A stretch of DNA of 54,855 nt from Bacillus sp. J33 (lineage in GTDB: Bacteria > Bacillota > Bacilli > Bacillales > Cytobacillaceae), in assembly GCF_000518885.1 (NCBI RefSeq), contig NZ_JAEL01000030.1, positions 1 through 54,855 on the forward strand, in the 5' to 3' direction. Under the pieces are notes generated by a model, which searched no databases, was not told where the DNA came from, and saw nothing but the letters and a program-made list of their open reading frames with translations. Below are positions 1 to 8,858 of the stretch, in pieces. The first letter of the stretch is position 1, and every line of letters begins with the position of its first letter. Made by a program: the position numbers and the translations under genes.

Positions 1-1
1 A

Positions 2-220
2 TATTTAAAAGGTAAAAGTTCATTGATGATACATGATCGTCATGCGAATTTAAAGTATAACCACGGAAGCCGCACATTTTGGGCTAAGGGATATTACGTG
101 AGTACGGTGGGACTCAACCAGAAAACAGTAGCAAAATATATCCGCGAGCAGGAAGCTGAGGATAAATTACGCGACCATATGACAAAGAGGGAATACGTCG
201 ATCCATTTAAAGATAAGTGA
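2..220 (+). CDS. tnpA: IS200/IS605-family transposase TnpA, C-terminal part (cut by window edge)
   Basis: The reading frame is already open at the left edge, so only the C-terminal 72 or so residues are visible. The segment KGKSSLMIHDRHANLKY followed by FWAKGYYVSTVG is the typical end of the small Y1 (HUH) transposase of IS200-like elements; the C-terminal helix (VAKYIREQEAED) normally carries the catalytic tyrosine. An apparent start at 23 (TTG) is internal to the gene and not real. Downstream hairpins at 253-320 look like the subterminal structures that these single-strand transposases recognise. Whether the upstream part is intact cannot be judged here. Confidence 0.88.
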   Translation, partial: YLKGKSSLMIHDRHANLKYNHGSRTFWAKGYYVSTVGLNQKTVAKYIREQEAEDKLRDHMTKREYVDPFKDK

Positions 221-229
221 CAGGAGTGA

Positions 230-330
230 ACGGTTGACGGTCAATTTAGAGTCCCCTTTAGGGGATTGTCAGTAAAGTGCCCTTATAGGGCGAAATTAAA
301 ACCGCCCGTTTTACGGGCGGATACTTACTG
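230..330 (+). mobile_element. Right end of the IS200/IS605-like element with three hairpins
   Basis: Between the transposase stop and the protease promoter lie three short perfect hairpins: CCCC-TTTA-GGGG (253-264), GCCC-TTATA-GGGC (279-291) and CCGCCCGT-TTT-ACGGGCGG (302-320). IS200/IS605 elements end in subterminal hairpins rather than inverted repeats, so this is the expected right end. The exact cleavage point cannot be set without a second copy or an empty site; the 330 boundary is a guess. None of the hairpins has a good U-run after it, so they are poor intrinsic terminators. Confidence 0.6.
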
Positions 331-487
331 TGTTTTTCAATAACTGCAACAAAAGCATAGAATTTCAATGAACTTATTAATATTATTTGCTTTCTGGTAA
401 ATTATAACTATTTTACCGACCTTATTTTACATTATTTTTAAAATTAAAATAATTCATATTATTCATTTAAAATCAGTCCTCCTACTC

Positions 488-517
488 TATAATTTAGAGT
501 ATCTAAATAATAGGAGG
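488..517 (+). promoter_or_regulatory. -10 box and ribosome binding site of the protease gene
   Basis: A consensus TATAAT (488-493) sits inside the imperfect palindrome ACTCTATAATTTAGAGT (about 484-500), and AGGAGG (512-517) lies 9 bases before the TTG start at 527. No good -35 box is present 16-18 bases upstream, which suggests activator-dependent or growth-phase-dependent expression. The palindrome over the -10 box could be a regulator site; that is inference. Confidence 0.5.
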
Positions 518-526
518 TATAAAATT

Positions 527-2197
527 TTGAAGAAAAAGCTTATTGCACCTGTATTTTTATCCTCAGCATTATTGGTGGGGTCTATCCCGGTAAGCAGCGT
601 TTTTGCGCAGCCGGTTGATTCTATCGGGGCCAGTAATGTACAAGCTTCCAAGGAGTGGAATGAGAAAGCAAGCGTCCCTTTATTTGTAAAAGAGCGATTT
701 GCAGAGAAATTTACTTCTAGCTCCCCATCCAATGCATTAAATTATTTGAAGAAACACCAGGATAAGACAGGAGTTAAAAATCCGGATAAAAACCTAAAAG
801 TGAAAAGTGTACAAAAAGATGAACTGGGTATGACTCATGTCCGTTTTAATCAGTCAATAAATGGAGTTAACGTTGAGGGATCCGAAGTAATTGTTCATTT
901 TAATGAGAATAATGAAGTAGTATCCGTGAACGGAAGAGTGAATCAGACGATTGCAGAAGATGCAGTAGACACGACCGCCTCTTTAAGCAGTGATGCTGCA
1001 CTAAAAGCGGCATTATCCTCTGTCGATGCCCCTGAAGAGCTTACATATGAGCCAACTGCTGAGCTTGTTGTCTATCCTTTTGAAAACGAAAACCATACAG
1101 CATATAAAGTAAATGTTAACTTCATGGGAGATGAACCTGGAAACTGGTTTGTGTTCGTGGATGCAAATACCGGCGAAGTAATTGATAAGTATAATGGCTT
1201 AATGCATGCCGAGGAACATAAAACCCAAAAAGGTGCTGGAAAAGGTGTTCATGGTGACCACAGAGAATTACATATTACTCCAGTAAAGGAAGATGAAGGC
1301 GGAACAAAATTTGCATTAGCAGATTACTCTCATGAGAATCTGCAAGGTATATTTACGTATGATGCTAAAAATGACGGGAATTCAAGCAATGATACTTTAT
1401 ATGTTGGGAATTCTGCTGCATTTATTGGCGATTATGACCGAGCTGCTGTCGATGCACATTATAATTCTGAAAAGGTATATGACTATTTTCTGAATGAACA
1501 TGGCCGCAATTCTCTGGATGGGGAAGGAATGGCTATTAATTCATATGTTCACTATGGCAGCAATTACAACAATGCATTCTGGAATGGACGCCATATGACT
1601 TATGGGGATGGTGACGGTGAATTTTTTATTTCACTATCAGCCGGTCTTGACGTTGCTGCCCACGAAATGACTCATGGAGTCATCTCTCATACTGCAAATT
1701 TAGCATACCGGAATCAATCTGGAGCACTGAACGAATCGTTCGCGGACGTCTTTGGTGTACTCGTGGACGATGATGATTGGGAAGTGGGCGAAGACATTAT
1801 GGCACCGGCAGCTAAAGCTGACGGGGTAACGAGATTGCGCAGCTTGAGTGATCCAAACAGTGTTGTAGTCAGCAACGCACAGAGAGCAGCTTACGGCAGC
1901 GGTGTTTATCCGGATCATATGGATGAATTTTATGACATGCCACTTAATGTAGATAATGGCGGTGTCCATGTTAACTCCTCCATTACCAACCATGCCGCAT
2001 ACTTGATCGGACAAGAAATTGGAAGGGAAAAATTGGGGCAAATATACTACCGTGCTTTAACTGTTTATTTAACCTCAAATTCTAATTTTAGCGATGCACG
2101 TCAGGCCATCGTTCAGTCTGCAATCGATATATATGGTGAAGGAAGCGAGGAAGAGGCCGCCGTTCAATCCGGATTTGATGCGGTGGGAATTTACTAG
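527..2197 (+). CDS. Secreted neutral metalloprotease, bacillolysin type (peptidase family M4)
   Basis: Zinc endopeptidase exported to the medium, where it digests protein. The order is signal peptide (MKKKLIAP...SSVFA, about residues 1-27), FTP and PepSY-type propeptide domains (about 60-230), then the M4 catalytic domain. The zinc and catalytic site is HEMTH at residues 379-383, with the third ligand Glu403 in ALNESFAD, 24 residues after the first His as in thermolysin. The transition-state histidine is in GGVHVNSS near residue 481. At 556 residues it fits the 520-570 of the family. The start is TTG with AGGAGG nine bases upstream. It is monocistronic, flanked by the IS end and a terminator. 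The npr-type identity is firm; the exact substrate range is not readable. Confidence 0.95.
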   Translation: MKKKLIAPVFLSSALLVGSIPVSSVFAQPVDSIGASNVQASKEWNEKASVPLFVKERFAEKFTSSSPSNALNYLKKHQDKTGVKNPDKNLKVKSVQKDELGMTHVRFNQSINGVNVEGSEVIVHFNENNEVVSVNGRVNQTIAEDAVDTTASLSSDAALKAALSSVDAPEELTYEPTAELVVYPFENENHTAYKVNVNFMGDEPGNWFVFVDANTGEVIDKYNGLMHAEEHKTQKGAGKGVHGDHRELHITPVKEDEGGTKFALADYSHENLQGIFTYDAKNDGNSSNDTLYVGNSAAFIGDYDRAAVDAHYNSEKVYDYFLNEHGRNSLDGEGMAINSYVHYGSNYNNAFWNGRHMTYGDGDGEFFISLSAGLDVAAHEMTHGVISHTANLAYRNQSGALNESFADVFGVLVDDDDWEVGEDIMAPAAKADGVTRLRSLSDPNSVVVSNAQRAAYGSGVYPDHMDEFYDMPLNVDNGGVHVNSSITNHAAYLIGQEIGREKLGQIYYRALTVYLTSNSNFSDARQAIVQSAIDIYGEGSEEEAAVQSGFDAVGIY

Positions 2198-2230
2198 GCA
2201 GATAATTGGTATGTCTGCAGAATAAAATAA

Positions 2231-2288
2231 AGGTGTCTGTCCTCGGCTGTGCTAGTTTGTTAAAAGCATAGGGGACAGGCATCTTTTT
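2231..2288 (+). terminator. Intrinsic terminator after the protease gene
   Basis: GGTGTCTGTCC (from 2232) pairs with GGGACAGGCATC (to 2283) across a loop of about 30 bases, and is followed by TTTTT. It lies about 35 bases after the protease stop. Confidence 0.7.
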
Positions 2289-2570
2289 GTGGCATTGGCT
2301 GGAAGGGTGAATGGAAGGGAAGGTGAAGTAAAGTTTTTTATTTGGAATTTGCAATTAAAAAATATGAAAACCCTGCTTTAACAAATTACAGGGGGACTTT
2401 CTTCAGTCTTTTGCCCTTCTCAAAATAGAAAGGTAATTCTTTAAACTAGCTAGAATAAGTGAATCATTGCTGCATAAGAAATTAAGGGTAGAGTGAAATC
2501 TTTACAGGCATTAGAATAACTCTGGGATTGATCATTAATTTCAGATGTGATTCCTTTTAATTTTACATTC
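2289..2570. other. Intergenic stretch without a recognisable gene
   Basis: Between the protease terminator and the hydrolase RBS I see no conserved coding pattern, RNA structure or clear promoter. The sequence is AT-rich. The transcription start of the hydrolase must lie here, but no well-spaced -35/-10 pair was found. Confidence 0.4.
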
Positions 2571-2584
2571 GAGGAGGTAAAAAA

Positions 2585-3427
2585 ATGGGTGAACAACTAC
2601 TTAAAATAAACAATGTGGATCTTTGTACAGAAAGTTTCGGAAACCCTAAAGACCCTGCTGTCCTGTTAATAATGGGATCTATGTCTTCATTAGACTGGTG
2701 GGACGAGGATTTTTGTCTCCGCCTCGCTGAACAGGGGAGATTTGTCATTCGGTATGACCATCGTGACCTGGGACGTTCCACCACTTATGAGCCTGGTACT
2801 TCAAACTATACCATAACGGATATGGCTGACGACGCAGTCGGAATCCTGGATTCCTATTCGATCGAGCAGGCTCATATTGCAGGGATGTCGCTAGGGGGAA
2901 TGATAGGTCAGATTTTTGCCTTGAGATATGCAGAACGGATACGTACGCTTACTCTAATTGCAACAAGTGTGTTCGGAACCGAGATGGAAAAACTGCCTCC
3001 AATGGATCAGAGCATTCTAGAACACCACGCGAAGAGAAGTAATATAGATTGGTCAAATAAAGAAGCGGTGATTCCCTATCTTGCGGAGGGATGGAGATTA
3101 TTAGCTGGTTCTAAAACGTTTGAACAGGAAAGAATATTTAAACTGGCAGAAAGAGAGGCTGTGCGCGCTAAGCAGCTGCTAAGCCGATTTAATCATGCCA
3201 TGCTGCAAGGCGGAGAGGAATATTACGATAGGACGGGTGAAATCAGTGTCCCTGTGCTGATCATTCATGGCACAAAAGACCCGGCTCTGCCGTACGAGCA
3301 CGGGCTTGCCCTTATGAAAGCCATTCCCCATGCTGAGTTTGTGACGCTTGATGGATCAGGCCATGAGATTCATAGTGATGACTGGGATCAAATTATAGGA
3401 TCAGTTATATTGCATAGTTCCAGATAA
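2585..3427 (+). CDS. Alpha/beta hydrolase
   Basis: A cytosolic alpha/beta-fold hydrolase of 280 residues without a signal peptide. The catalytic triad is visible: nucleophile Ser102 in the elbow GMSLGG, Asp232 in HGTKDPALP, and His260 in GSGHEIH. The oxyanion-side motif is LLIMGSMSS near residue 30. The overall pattern (DHRDLGRS, then the GMSLGGMIGQ elbow) resembles the esterase/methylesterase branch (RdmC-like) of the family, but the substrate cannot be read from the sequence. The ATG is preceded by GGAGG at 2572-2576. It stands alone between intergenic gaps, so the context gives no hint of function. Confidence 0.85.
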   Translation: MGEQLLKINNVDLCTESFGNPKDPAVLLIMGSMSSLDWWDEDFCLRLAEQGRFVIRYDHRDLGRSTTYEPGTSNYTITDMADDAVGILDSYSIEQAHIAGMSLGGMIGQIFALRYAERIRTLTLIATSVFGTEMEKLPPMDQSILEHHAKRSNIDWSNKEAVIPYLAEGWRLLAGSKTFEQERIFKLAEREAVRAKQLLSRFNHAMLQGGEEYYDRTGEISVPVLIIHGTKDPALPYEHGLALMKAIPHAEFVTLDGSGHEIHSDDWDQIIGSVILHSSR

Positions 3428-3544
3428 ATAAATTTGTGAAATAGACTCAGAGCTGTAAATTTAAAATGGTAGTTAGGGGTTTTATTAAATTTACCAAAGG
3501 ATTTAGCTTAACCCATTATTTTCTTCTTCGTGTGGCTGCACCAA

Positions 3545-3582
3545 AAATTGCTGTCTAACTGCTAATAATTAGGCAGCAATTT
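3545..3582 (+). terminator. Hairpin downstream of the hydrolase, possible terminator
   Basis: AAATTGCTG (3545-3553) is perfectly complementary to CAGCAATTT (3574-3582). The U-run after it is weak, so efficiency is doubtful. The rest of the 3428-3790 gap holds no gene that I can support. Confidence 0.4.
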
Positions 3583-3710
3583 AATAGTGTGACCAGAACG
3601 AGCTTAAAGCGGCAGTATGAAAGGGACAGTTTTTTTAATCCGAAAGTGAATAACAACCTCTTTATAATTCGTCTATTTGACTTACGGTATATAAGAAAAA
3701 TTTCTCAAGG

Positions 3711-3769
3711 TTGATTTTTATTCTATTTTGGTTTAAAGTTAATTACAGACATCAAGGGTCTTTAATATA
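3711..3769 (+). promoter_or_regulatory. Promoter and candidate Rrf2 operator, copy 1
   Basis: A -35 TTGATT (3711-3716), 17-base spacer and -10 TAAAGT (3734-3739) precede a 22-base block (3748-3769) containing GGGTCTTTAATATA. The block recurs at 4254-4275 with 19 of 22 matches, before the next gene. In the second copy it is an inverted repeat, TATTAA-N6-TTAATA. Its place just downstream of the -10 box suits a repressor site, and the Rrf2 protein encoded between the two copies is the natural candidate. Confidence 0.55.
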
Positions 3770-3790
3770 TTTTTTTGAAGGAGAGAATGA

Positions 3791-4234
3791 ATGAAATATT
3801 CAAGAGCCACAAATTACGCTTTACACACGATGGTCTATTTAACTTTAACTCCAAAGGGTAAATCTGTTGGGGTTGATCATTTGGCCAGTATCCAAAATCT
3901 CTCACCGACATATCTTTCGAAGATTTTAACAAAACTGGTTAAAGCGGGACTAATTGAATCAACTCCTGGTGTTAAGGGTGGATATAGTATAGTCAGCCAT
4001 TCACGCGAAATTTCTTTTTTAGATGTTATTCAAGCCATTGAAGGGAAAACAACCTTATTCAGCTGTTCATTGGAACATGATGATCAAAAAAATGGAGAAT
4101 GTTTAATTGAAAATGTGATGATGGAAGCTGAAAAAAAGATGAAAGAGGAATTAGGCAAAAAATATATTATTGAAATTGCAAAAGAAATCGAAGCAACAAA
4201 AATACAAAAAACAGATTGTCATAACTCGCATTAA
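3791..4234 (+). CDS. Rrf2-family transcriptional regulator
   Basis: A 147-residue Rrf2-type DNA-binding protein. The N-terminal winged helix (MKYSRATNYALH... LSPTYLSKILTKLVKAGLIES, residues 1-60) is followed by the family's GGY wing motif (GVKGGYSI). It has Cys92 and Cys104 in the loop where iron-sulfur-binding members carry three cysteines, and another Cys near residue 143. Two or three cysteines could sense thiol or electrophile stress, or hold a cluster; the sequence does not decide this. Related Bacillus proteins (YwnA/SaiR/CymR/NsrR types) control thiol or nitrosative stress genes. The next gene, a CxxC flavoprotein, shares the same upstream repeat, so autoregulation plus control of that gene is likely. 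Confidence 0.88.
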   Translation: MKYSRATNYALHTMVYLTLTPKGKSVGVDHLASIQNLSPTYLSKILTKLVKAGLIESTPGVKGGYSIVSHSREISFLDVIQAIEGKTTLFSCSLEHDDQKNGECLIENVMMEAEKKMKEELGKKYIIEIAKEIEATKIQKTDCHNSH

Positions 4235-4240
4235 TTTTTT

Positions 4241-4275
4241 TATAATAATTATAGATATTAAGAGTCTTTAATATA
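4241..4275 (+). promoter_or_regulatory. -10 box and candidate Rrf2 operator, copy 2
   Basis: TATAAT at 4241-4246 (a possible -35 TTGTCA at 4216-4221 is 19 bases away) is followed by the second operator copy at 4254-4275, which contains TATTAAGAGTCTTTAATA, an inverted repeat with a 6-base centre. The arrangement is the same as at copy 1. Confidence 0.5.
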
Positions 4276-4297
4276 GATAATTTAAGGGGGAATAAAA

Positions 4298-5197
4298 TTG
4301 TTATTAGATTGCGTTATTATTGGTGGAGGACCATCAGGTTTAAATGCTGCACTTGTTCTTGGCAGGGCAAAAAGAAATACCATTCTATTTGATGAAGATA
4401 AGCCCAGGAATGCTGTAACTCATGAATCTCATGGATTTATAACAAGAGATGGAATAAAGCCTTCTGAATTTAAAAAATTGGCTAAAGAGAATTTGTTGAA
4501 ATATCCCAGTATTTCGATTCAAAATCAGCGCATTATCAATATAAAAAAAGAAAATCGCACTTTTCTTATTTTTTCGGAAGATGGGCATTCATATCGAACT
4601 AGAAAGGTCCTTTTATCAACTGGCCTTAAAGATGTTTTGCCTCGTATAGAAGGGATCCATCATTTCTATGGCACCTCCTTGTTTAATTGTCCTTTTTGTG
4701 ATGGATGGGAATTAAGAGACCGGGCAATAGTTGTCATAGGAGAGGATGAGCGGGTTTTTCATATGACTAAAATGGCTTCAAATTGGAGTAAAGACCTTGT
4801 TGTTTGTACAAATGGGAAAAACATTCTCTCTACCGAGCAGAGAGAAGTATTAAATAAGAGAAAAATAAAAGTTATAGAAGACAAAATCGTAACTTTACAA
4901 GGCAATAAAGGACGCTTAAAGAAGATTCAATTTAAGAATGGGAAAGAAATAGAAAGGGAAGGCGGCTTTGTTTCTACTGAATTAAAACAAGCGACTTCAT
5001 TTCCTCAAACCTTAGGGTGTGCCATGAATAAGATGGGTGGAATTGAAACTGATAAAATGGGGCGTACAAATATTGAAGGAGTTTATGCAAGTGGAGATAA
5101 TTCCCTATCAGCACCTCCTCAATTAATTAATGCTGCAAGTGATGGAAGTAAAGCGGCTATGGGAGTCATAAGTGACTTGATTGATGAAGATTTTTAA
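4298..5197 (+). CDS. NAD(P)/FAD-dependent oxidoreductase, thioredoxin-reductase-like
   Basis: A 299-residue flavoprotein disulfide-reductase homologue. The N-terminal FAD-binding motif is IIGGGPSGLNAALVLGRA (residues 6-23). The redox pair is Cys131-Pro-Phe-Cys134 in NCPFCDGWE, where true thioredoxin reductases have CATCDG. The C-terminal FAD motif (GVYASGDNS) is present near residue 265. The NAD(P)-binding segment (IVVIGEDERVFHM) lacks a full GxGxxG, as is common in this subfamily. The TTG start has AAGGGGG upstream. The shared operator with the Rrf2 gene suggests a redox- or electrophile-stress role. It is probably not the housekeeping TrxB; the partner is unknown. Confidence 0.85.
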   Translation: MLLDCVIIGGGPSGLNAALVLGRAKRNTILFDEDKPRNAVTHESHGFITRDGIKPSEFKKLAKENLLKYPSISIQNQRIINIKKENRTFLIFSEDGHSYRTRKVLLSTGLKDVLPRIEGIHHFYGTSLFNCPFCDGWELRDRAIVVIGEDERVFHMTKMASNWSKDLVVCTNGKNILSTEQREVLNKRKIKVIEDKIVTLQGNKGRLKKIQFKNGKEIEREGGFVSTELKQATSFPQTLGCAMNKMGGIETDKMGRTNIEGVYASGDNSLSAPPQLINAASDGSKAAMGVISDLIDEDF

Positions 5198-5314
5198 GCT
5201 AAATCAAGGAAAATAGAAAAATGGAAGAGCGTCTAGGCGTACTGCTTGAAAAATTAATTTCTATGGTGGATTATACTTATGTATGTATTTAAACTGTAAA
5301 ATGATGGAGGAATT

Positions 5315-6753
5315 ATGGATTCTAAGACAAATACCAGAATAATCATGATTACATTCATGTTCGGTGCCTTTTTTGCCATCTTGAATGAAACATTGCTAAA
5401 TATCGCATTGACTGAATTGATGAATGTATTTGACGTTGATGCACCGACTGTTCAATGGATGGCTACTGGATTTATGCTTGTAATGGGTGTCTTGATGCCT
5501 ATATCTGCCTTATTGATTCAATGGTTCACGACCAGACAAATGTTTATCGGTGTCATGACTATATTTTTAATCGGAACCACCATCGCAGCTTGTGCTATGA
5601 ATTTTCCCATGCTGCTGACAGGCCGAATGGTCCAAGCGGTCGGGACAGGTCTGTTAATACCCGTAATTATGAATGCATTGCTATTTATGTATCGTCTGAA
5701 GTTCGTGGAAAAGTAATGGGGACATTTGGTCTGGTTATTATGTTTGCACCTGCAATCGGTCCGACCTTATCGGGTGTCATCGTTGACTTATTAGGTTGGC
5801 GCTGGTTATTCATTACCGTTATTCCATTCGCTGCGTTTTCAATTCTGTTTGCAATGAAATTTTTGCAAAACGTCGGAGAGGTAACACGTCCAAAAGTTGA
5901 TATACTGTCGATTATTTTGTCTTCCATCGGGATAGGGGGAATAGTCTATGGATTCAGCAGTGCTGGTGAGGCGGGTTTTCAATCGATAAGAATTCTTTCA
6001 ATTATTATTATCAGCTTACTAAGCCTGGCGGTATTTGTCCTCCGTCAATTGAAGCTGGAAGAGCCATTATTAGATGTTCGTGTCTTCAAATATAAAAATT
6101 ATGCACTGGGTGTCAGCCTCTTTGTCATTGTGGTCATGGCAATGTTCGCTTCCGAAATCGTAATGCCTATGTATTTGCAAGGACCGCTCGGATATTCTGC
6201 AAAGCTGGCGGGGCTATTGCTTTTACCAGGTGCGTTATTGAATGGTTTGATGTCACCGGTAATGGGTACGCTATTCGATAAGTTTGGACCTAGAAAGCTG
6301 ATGATCCCCGGAACACTCGTATTGGTAGGGGTTATGGTATTCTTCAGCAATATCAGTCCTTCGATGCATATTTGGTCATTCATCCTTGTCTATATCATAT
6401 TGATGCTGTCTATCTCTTCGATCATGATGCCCGCCCATACGAATGCGCTGAATGAATTGCCAAAGAAACTTTATCCACATGGAACAGCCATCGGGAATAC
6501 CCTGCAGCCAATTGGGGGAGCCCTTGGGGTTTCCGTTTTTGTTAGTATAATGAGTCAAGGACAGAGCAGCTATCTAGCAAATCAGTCAGTGCCGATTACT
6601 GAAAATGTAATGAATGAAGCGATGACTCAAGGGGTGCACCATGCTTATTGGTTTGCATTGGCTTTATGTATTGGGGCATTCTTCATTTCTTTATCCATCA
6701 AAAAAGCAGTTGCGCCGGATTTTGATCAAACGGAAACGGACAATGATAATTAG
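5315..6753 (+). pseudogene. MFS drug exporter, DHA2/EmrB-QacA type, interrupted by a single-base frameshift
   Basis: The first frame runs from ATG 5315 (MDSKTNTRIIMITFMFGAFF) through about 125 residues of a normal MFS N-terminus (MVQAVGTGLLIPVIMNALLF) and stops at 5716. The rest continues in the next frame (SSEVRGKVMGTFGLVIMFAPAIGP...) to 6753. Restoring one missing base near 5675-5700 gives about 480 residues, the size of LmrB-like 14-TM proton-driven exporters. The ATG at 5455 that opens the long second frame lies out of the conserved frame and is not a real start. It may be a true inactivating deletion or a sequence error. The gene follows the redox flavoprotein by 117 bases. Confidence 0.85.
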
Positions 6754-6765
6754 AAATGTTTTTTT

Positions 6766-6801
6766 AAAGAGAGCATTCCTTTTATGAAGGGGATGCTCTT
6801 T
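6766..6801 (+). terminator. Intrinsic terminator after the MFS gene
   Basis: AAAGAG-AGCATTCCT (from 6766) pairs with AGGGGATGCTCTTT (to 6801) around a short TTTATGA loop. It is followed by TATACATAGTTTTTG, a weak U-tract. Confidence 0.65.
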
Positions 6802-6826
6802 ATACATAGTTTTTGTTATATAAGAA

Positions 6827-6844
6827 CCCCTCTTATAAGAGGGG
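6827..6844 (-). terminator. Hairpin terminator of the converging lipoprotein gene
   Basis: CCCCTCTTATAAGAGGGG is a perfect 18-base palindrome 13 bases after the lipoprotein stop on the minus strand. It and the previous hairpin separate two converging genes. Confidence 0.55.
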
Positions 6845-6856
6845 CTGAAAGTCCAT

Positions 6857-7486
6857 TTACTTTAGATCAAAAAACACCGTATTCCCGACCCAAGAATCAT
6901 ACTCCATTTTTGCATCCTCGCCAGCTTTCACTAAACCAGCAATAAAGCCTTCTTTTTCGTTGCCGTTATACATTTCAAAAGAAAAATCGGGTTCCGTTGT
7001 GCCAGCAATATCACCGCTATAAATATCGCCGCTTTCGCTTACGAATTTAAAGTTCATGATGCCGTCGATCGTAAATGGATGGTCGTCCGTTTCCGAATCC
7101 ACAACTTTTACCTTGCTTTTTACAAGAACCCATTCATAACCATCTGGGGCATCTTCGTTAAATTCATTCATTTCCTTTAGTTTTTGTTGAGCTTGTTCTC
7201 CGCGGATCACTTCATCTACTGACAGCTCAATCTTTGTTTTATATTCATTTGATGAATCGTCATAGATGACTGTATCAATAGAGGCAATTTCGTTTATTTT
7301 TACAGGGTTAGACCGAGTTCCAACCTTGGCATCTTCTTTTTTTTCCTCCTGATTCACATTTTCCTCTTTGCCGGTTTCTTCTGTCTGCGTTTTTGTTGAT
7401 ATATCGTCTGTTTCACCGCATGCTGCAAGAAGCAAGGCAGACAACACTCCAGTTGATACGGCTTTAGCTAACTTCATATGTTTCAA
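6857..7486 (-). CDS. Lipoprotein with DUF4352-like domain
   Basis: A predicted membrane-anchored lipoprotein. The lipobox LLAAC follows a short hydrophobic signal (KLAKAVSTGVLSALLLAAC). A charged linker rich in Glu, Lys and Thr follows, then a globular domain of about 140 residues with a conserved-looking YEWVLVKSKVKVVDS strand, resembling the DUF4352/immunoglobulin-like domains of Bacillus lipoproteins. I set the start at TTG 7486 because GGAGGG lies 6 bases upstream; the longer frame to 7537 has no ribosome binding site and would place charged residues before the signal. Function is unknown; these domains often occur in proteins of the cell surface. Confidence 0.75.
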   Translation of the reverse strand: MKHMKLAKAVSTGVLSALLLAACGETDDISTKTQTEETGKEENVNQEEKKEDAKVGTRSNPVKINEIASIDTVIYDDSSNEYKTKIELSVDEVIRGEQAQQKLKEMNEFNEDAPDGYEWVLVKSKVKVVDSETDDHPFTIDGIMNFKFVSESGDIYSGDIAGTTEPDFSFEMYNGNEKEGFIAGLVKAGEDAKMEYDSWVGNTVFFDLK

Positions 7487-7587
7487 GTTAATCCCTCCAA
7501 TAGGTTTAATTAATCTCTGCATAAAAAATCTTAGCATGGAGGGTGTTCAAATTTTTGGAAAGGTGATAGGGCAAAAGAAGGAATAAA

Positions 7588-7615
7588 AAATCCGGCCATT
7601 TCATATGGCCGGATC
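7588..7615 (-). terminator. Intrinsic terminator of sstT
   Basis: On the minus strand ATCCGGCCAT pairs with ATGGCCGGAT around a short loop and is followed by TTTTTT. A nearly identical hairpin (TCCGGCCA...TGGCCGGA) is found at 9168-9192 on the other side of sstT. Confidence 0.8.
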
Positions 7616-7625
7616 AAAAGTTGTT

Positions 7626-8858
7626 TTACGCACTAATTTTTACAACCTTACCTTCTTTACGCTTCTTTGCATATTCCGCAGTTGCAGTAAATAGTACGTC
7701 TGATGAAGAGTTAAGAGCTGTTTCACAAGAGTCCTGAAGCACACCAATGATGAATCCAACACCTACGACTTGCATCGCAATGTCATCTGGAATTCCGAAT
7801 AAGCTGGACGCTAAAGGAATAAGCAGGAGAGATCCGCCGGCAACACCTGAAGCACCTGCTGCTGATACTGCTGCTAAAACGCTAAGGATAAGGGCAGTAC
7901 CAAAGTCCACTTGGATGCCAAGGGTGTGAACCGCAGCAAGAGTCAAGACCGAAATCGTAACAGCTGCACCCGCCATATTGATGGTGGCACCTAACGGAAT
8001 CGATACGGAATAAGTATCTTCATCTAAACCTAATTTTTCACATAGGCTCATATTTACTGGAATATTTGCAGCTGAGCTGCGTGTAAAGAATGCTGTGATT
8101 CCGCTTTCCTTCAAGCATTTGAAGACTAGTGGATATGGATTTCTGCGAATATTAAGAAATACGATGATAGGATTCACAACTAGAGCGATAAAAAACATGC
8201 AGCCGAGCAGAACGGCAAGAAGTTTACCATAGTCGAGCAAGGCTGAAAGCCCATTAGAGACAATCGCTTCAAAAACCAGCCCCATGATACCAAGTGGTGC
8301 AAAGTTAATCACCCATTTTACTAATTTAGTGATGGCATCCGAGAAGTTAGCCAGCATATTTTTGGTCGTGTCAGCGGCATTTCTTAAGGCTATGCCAAGT
8401 AGGATGGCCCAAGTCAGGATGCCGATATAATTGCCATTTAAAATAGCATTGACCGGGTTGTCAACTACGTTGAACAGGACCGTCCTAAGTACCTCTACTA
8501 TGCCGCCAGGAGGTGTCACGTCTTCTGCCCCCGGTGCAAGAGATAGCGTAACCGGGAAAATAAAGCTTGCAACAACCGCTACAAATCCTGCCAGGAATGT
8601 ACATAGGCCATATAGGATAATAATCGATTTCATATTTGTCTGATGACCGCTTCTATGCCTGGAGATGGCATGCATTACCAGGAATAAAACCAAAACCGGC
8701 GCAACTGCCTTTAATGCACCTACAAATAAAGAACCAAATACTGTCACCCATTTTGCTGCATCAGGAATCGTTAAAGCCAAAACAACACCAATAATAATAC
8801 CAACAAGTATTCTTTTTACTAGGCTTGCTTGGTTCCACTTAAGAAATGCGTTCTTCAT
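7626..8858 (-). CDS. sstT: Serine/threonine:sodium symporter SstT
   Basis: A dicarboxylate/amino acid:cation symporter family (DAACS) protein with about eight membrane segments plus re-entrant loops. It has 410 residues, as usual for SstT. Diagnostic parts are the [12 protein letters not shown] re-entrant loop and the following ATINMAGAA segment with the NMAG substrate-site motif, and [19 protein letters not shown] near the C-terminus. It imports L-serine and L-threonine with Na+. The start ATG at 8858 follows GGGGG. It is transcribed alone, towards the lipoprotein gene, and bounded by a good terminator. Confidence 0.92.
   Translation of the reverse strand: MKNAFLKWNQASLVKRILVGIIIGVVLALTIPDAAKWVTVFGSLFVGALKAVAPVLVLFLVMHAISRHRSGHQTNMKSIIILYGLCTFLAGFVAVVASFIFPVTLSLAPGAEDVTPPGGIVEVLRTVLFNVVDNPVNAILNGNYIGILTWAILLGIALRNAADTTKNMLANFSDAITKLVKWVINFAPLGIMGLVFEAIVSNGLSALLDYGKLLAVLLGCMFFIALVVNPIIVFLNIRRNPYPLVFKCLKESGITAFFTRSSAANIPVNMSLCEKLGLDEDTYSVSIPLGATINMAGAAVTISVLTLAAVHTLGIQVDFGTALILSVLAAVSAAGASGVAGGSLLLIPLASSLFGIPDDIAMQVVGVGFIIGVLQDSCETALNSSSDVLFTATAEYAKKRKEGKVVKISA

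Noticed and set aside
2203..2216. AATTGGTATGTC after the protease gene as a further TetR operator
   Set aside because: Only one half-site is present and it lies at the end of an unrelated gene.
5455..5690. Start of a 432-residue frame for the MFS exporter at ATG 5455
   Set aside because: The residues before about 5690 in this frame (MDGYWIYACNGCLDAYICLIDS) do not resemble an exporter; the normal N-terminus lies in the other frame from 5315. It is a frameshift artefact.
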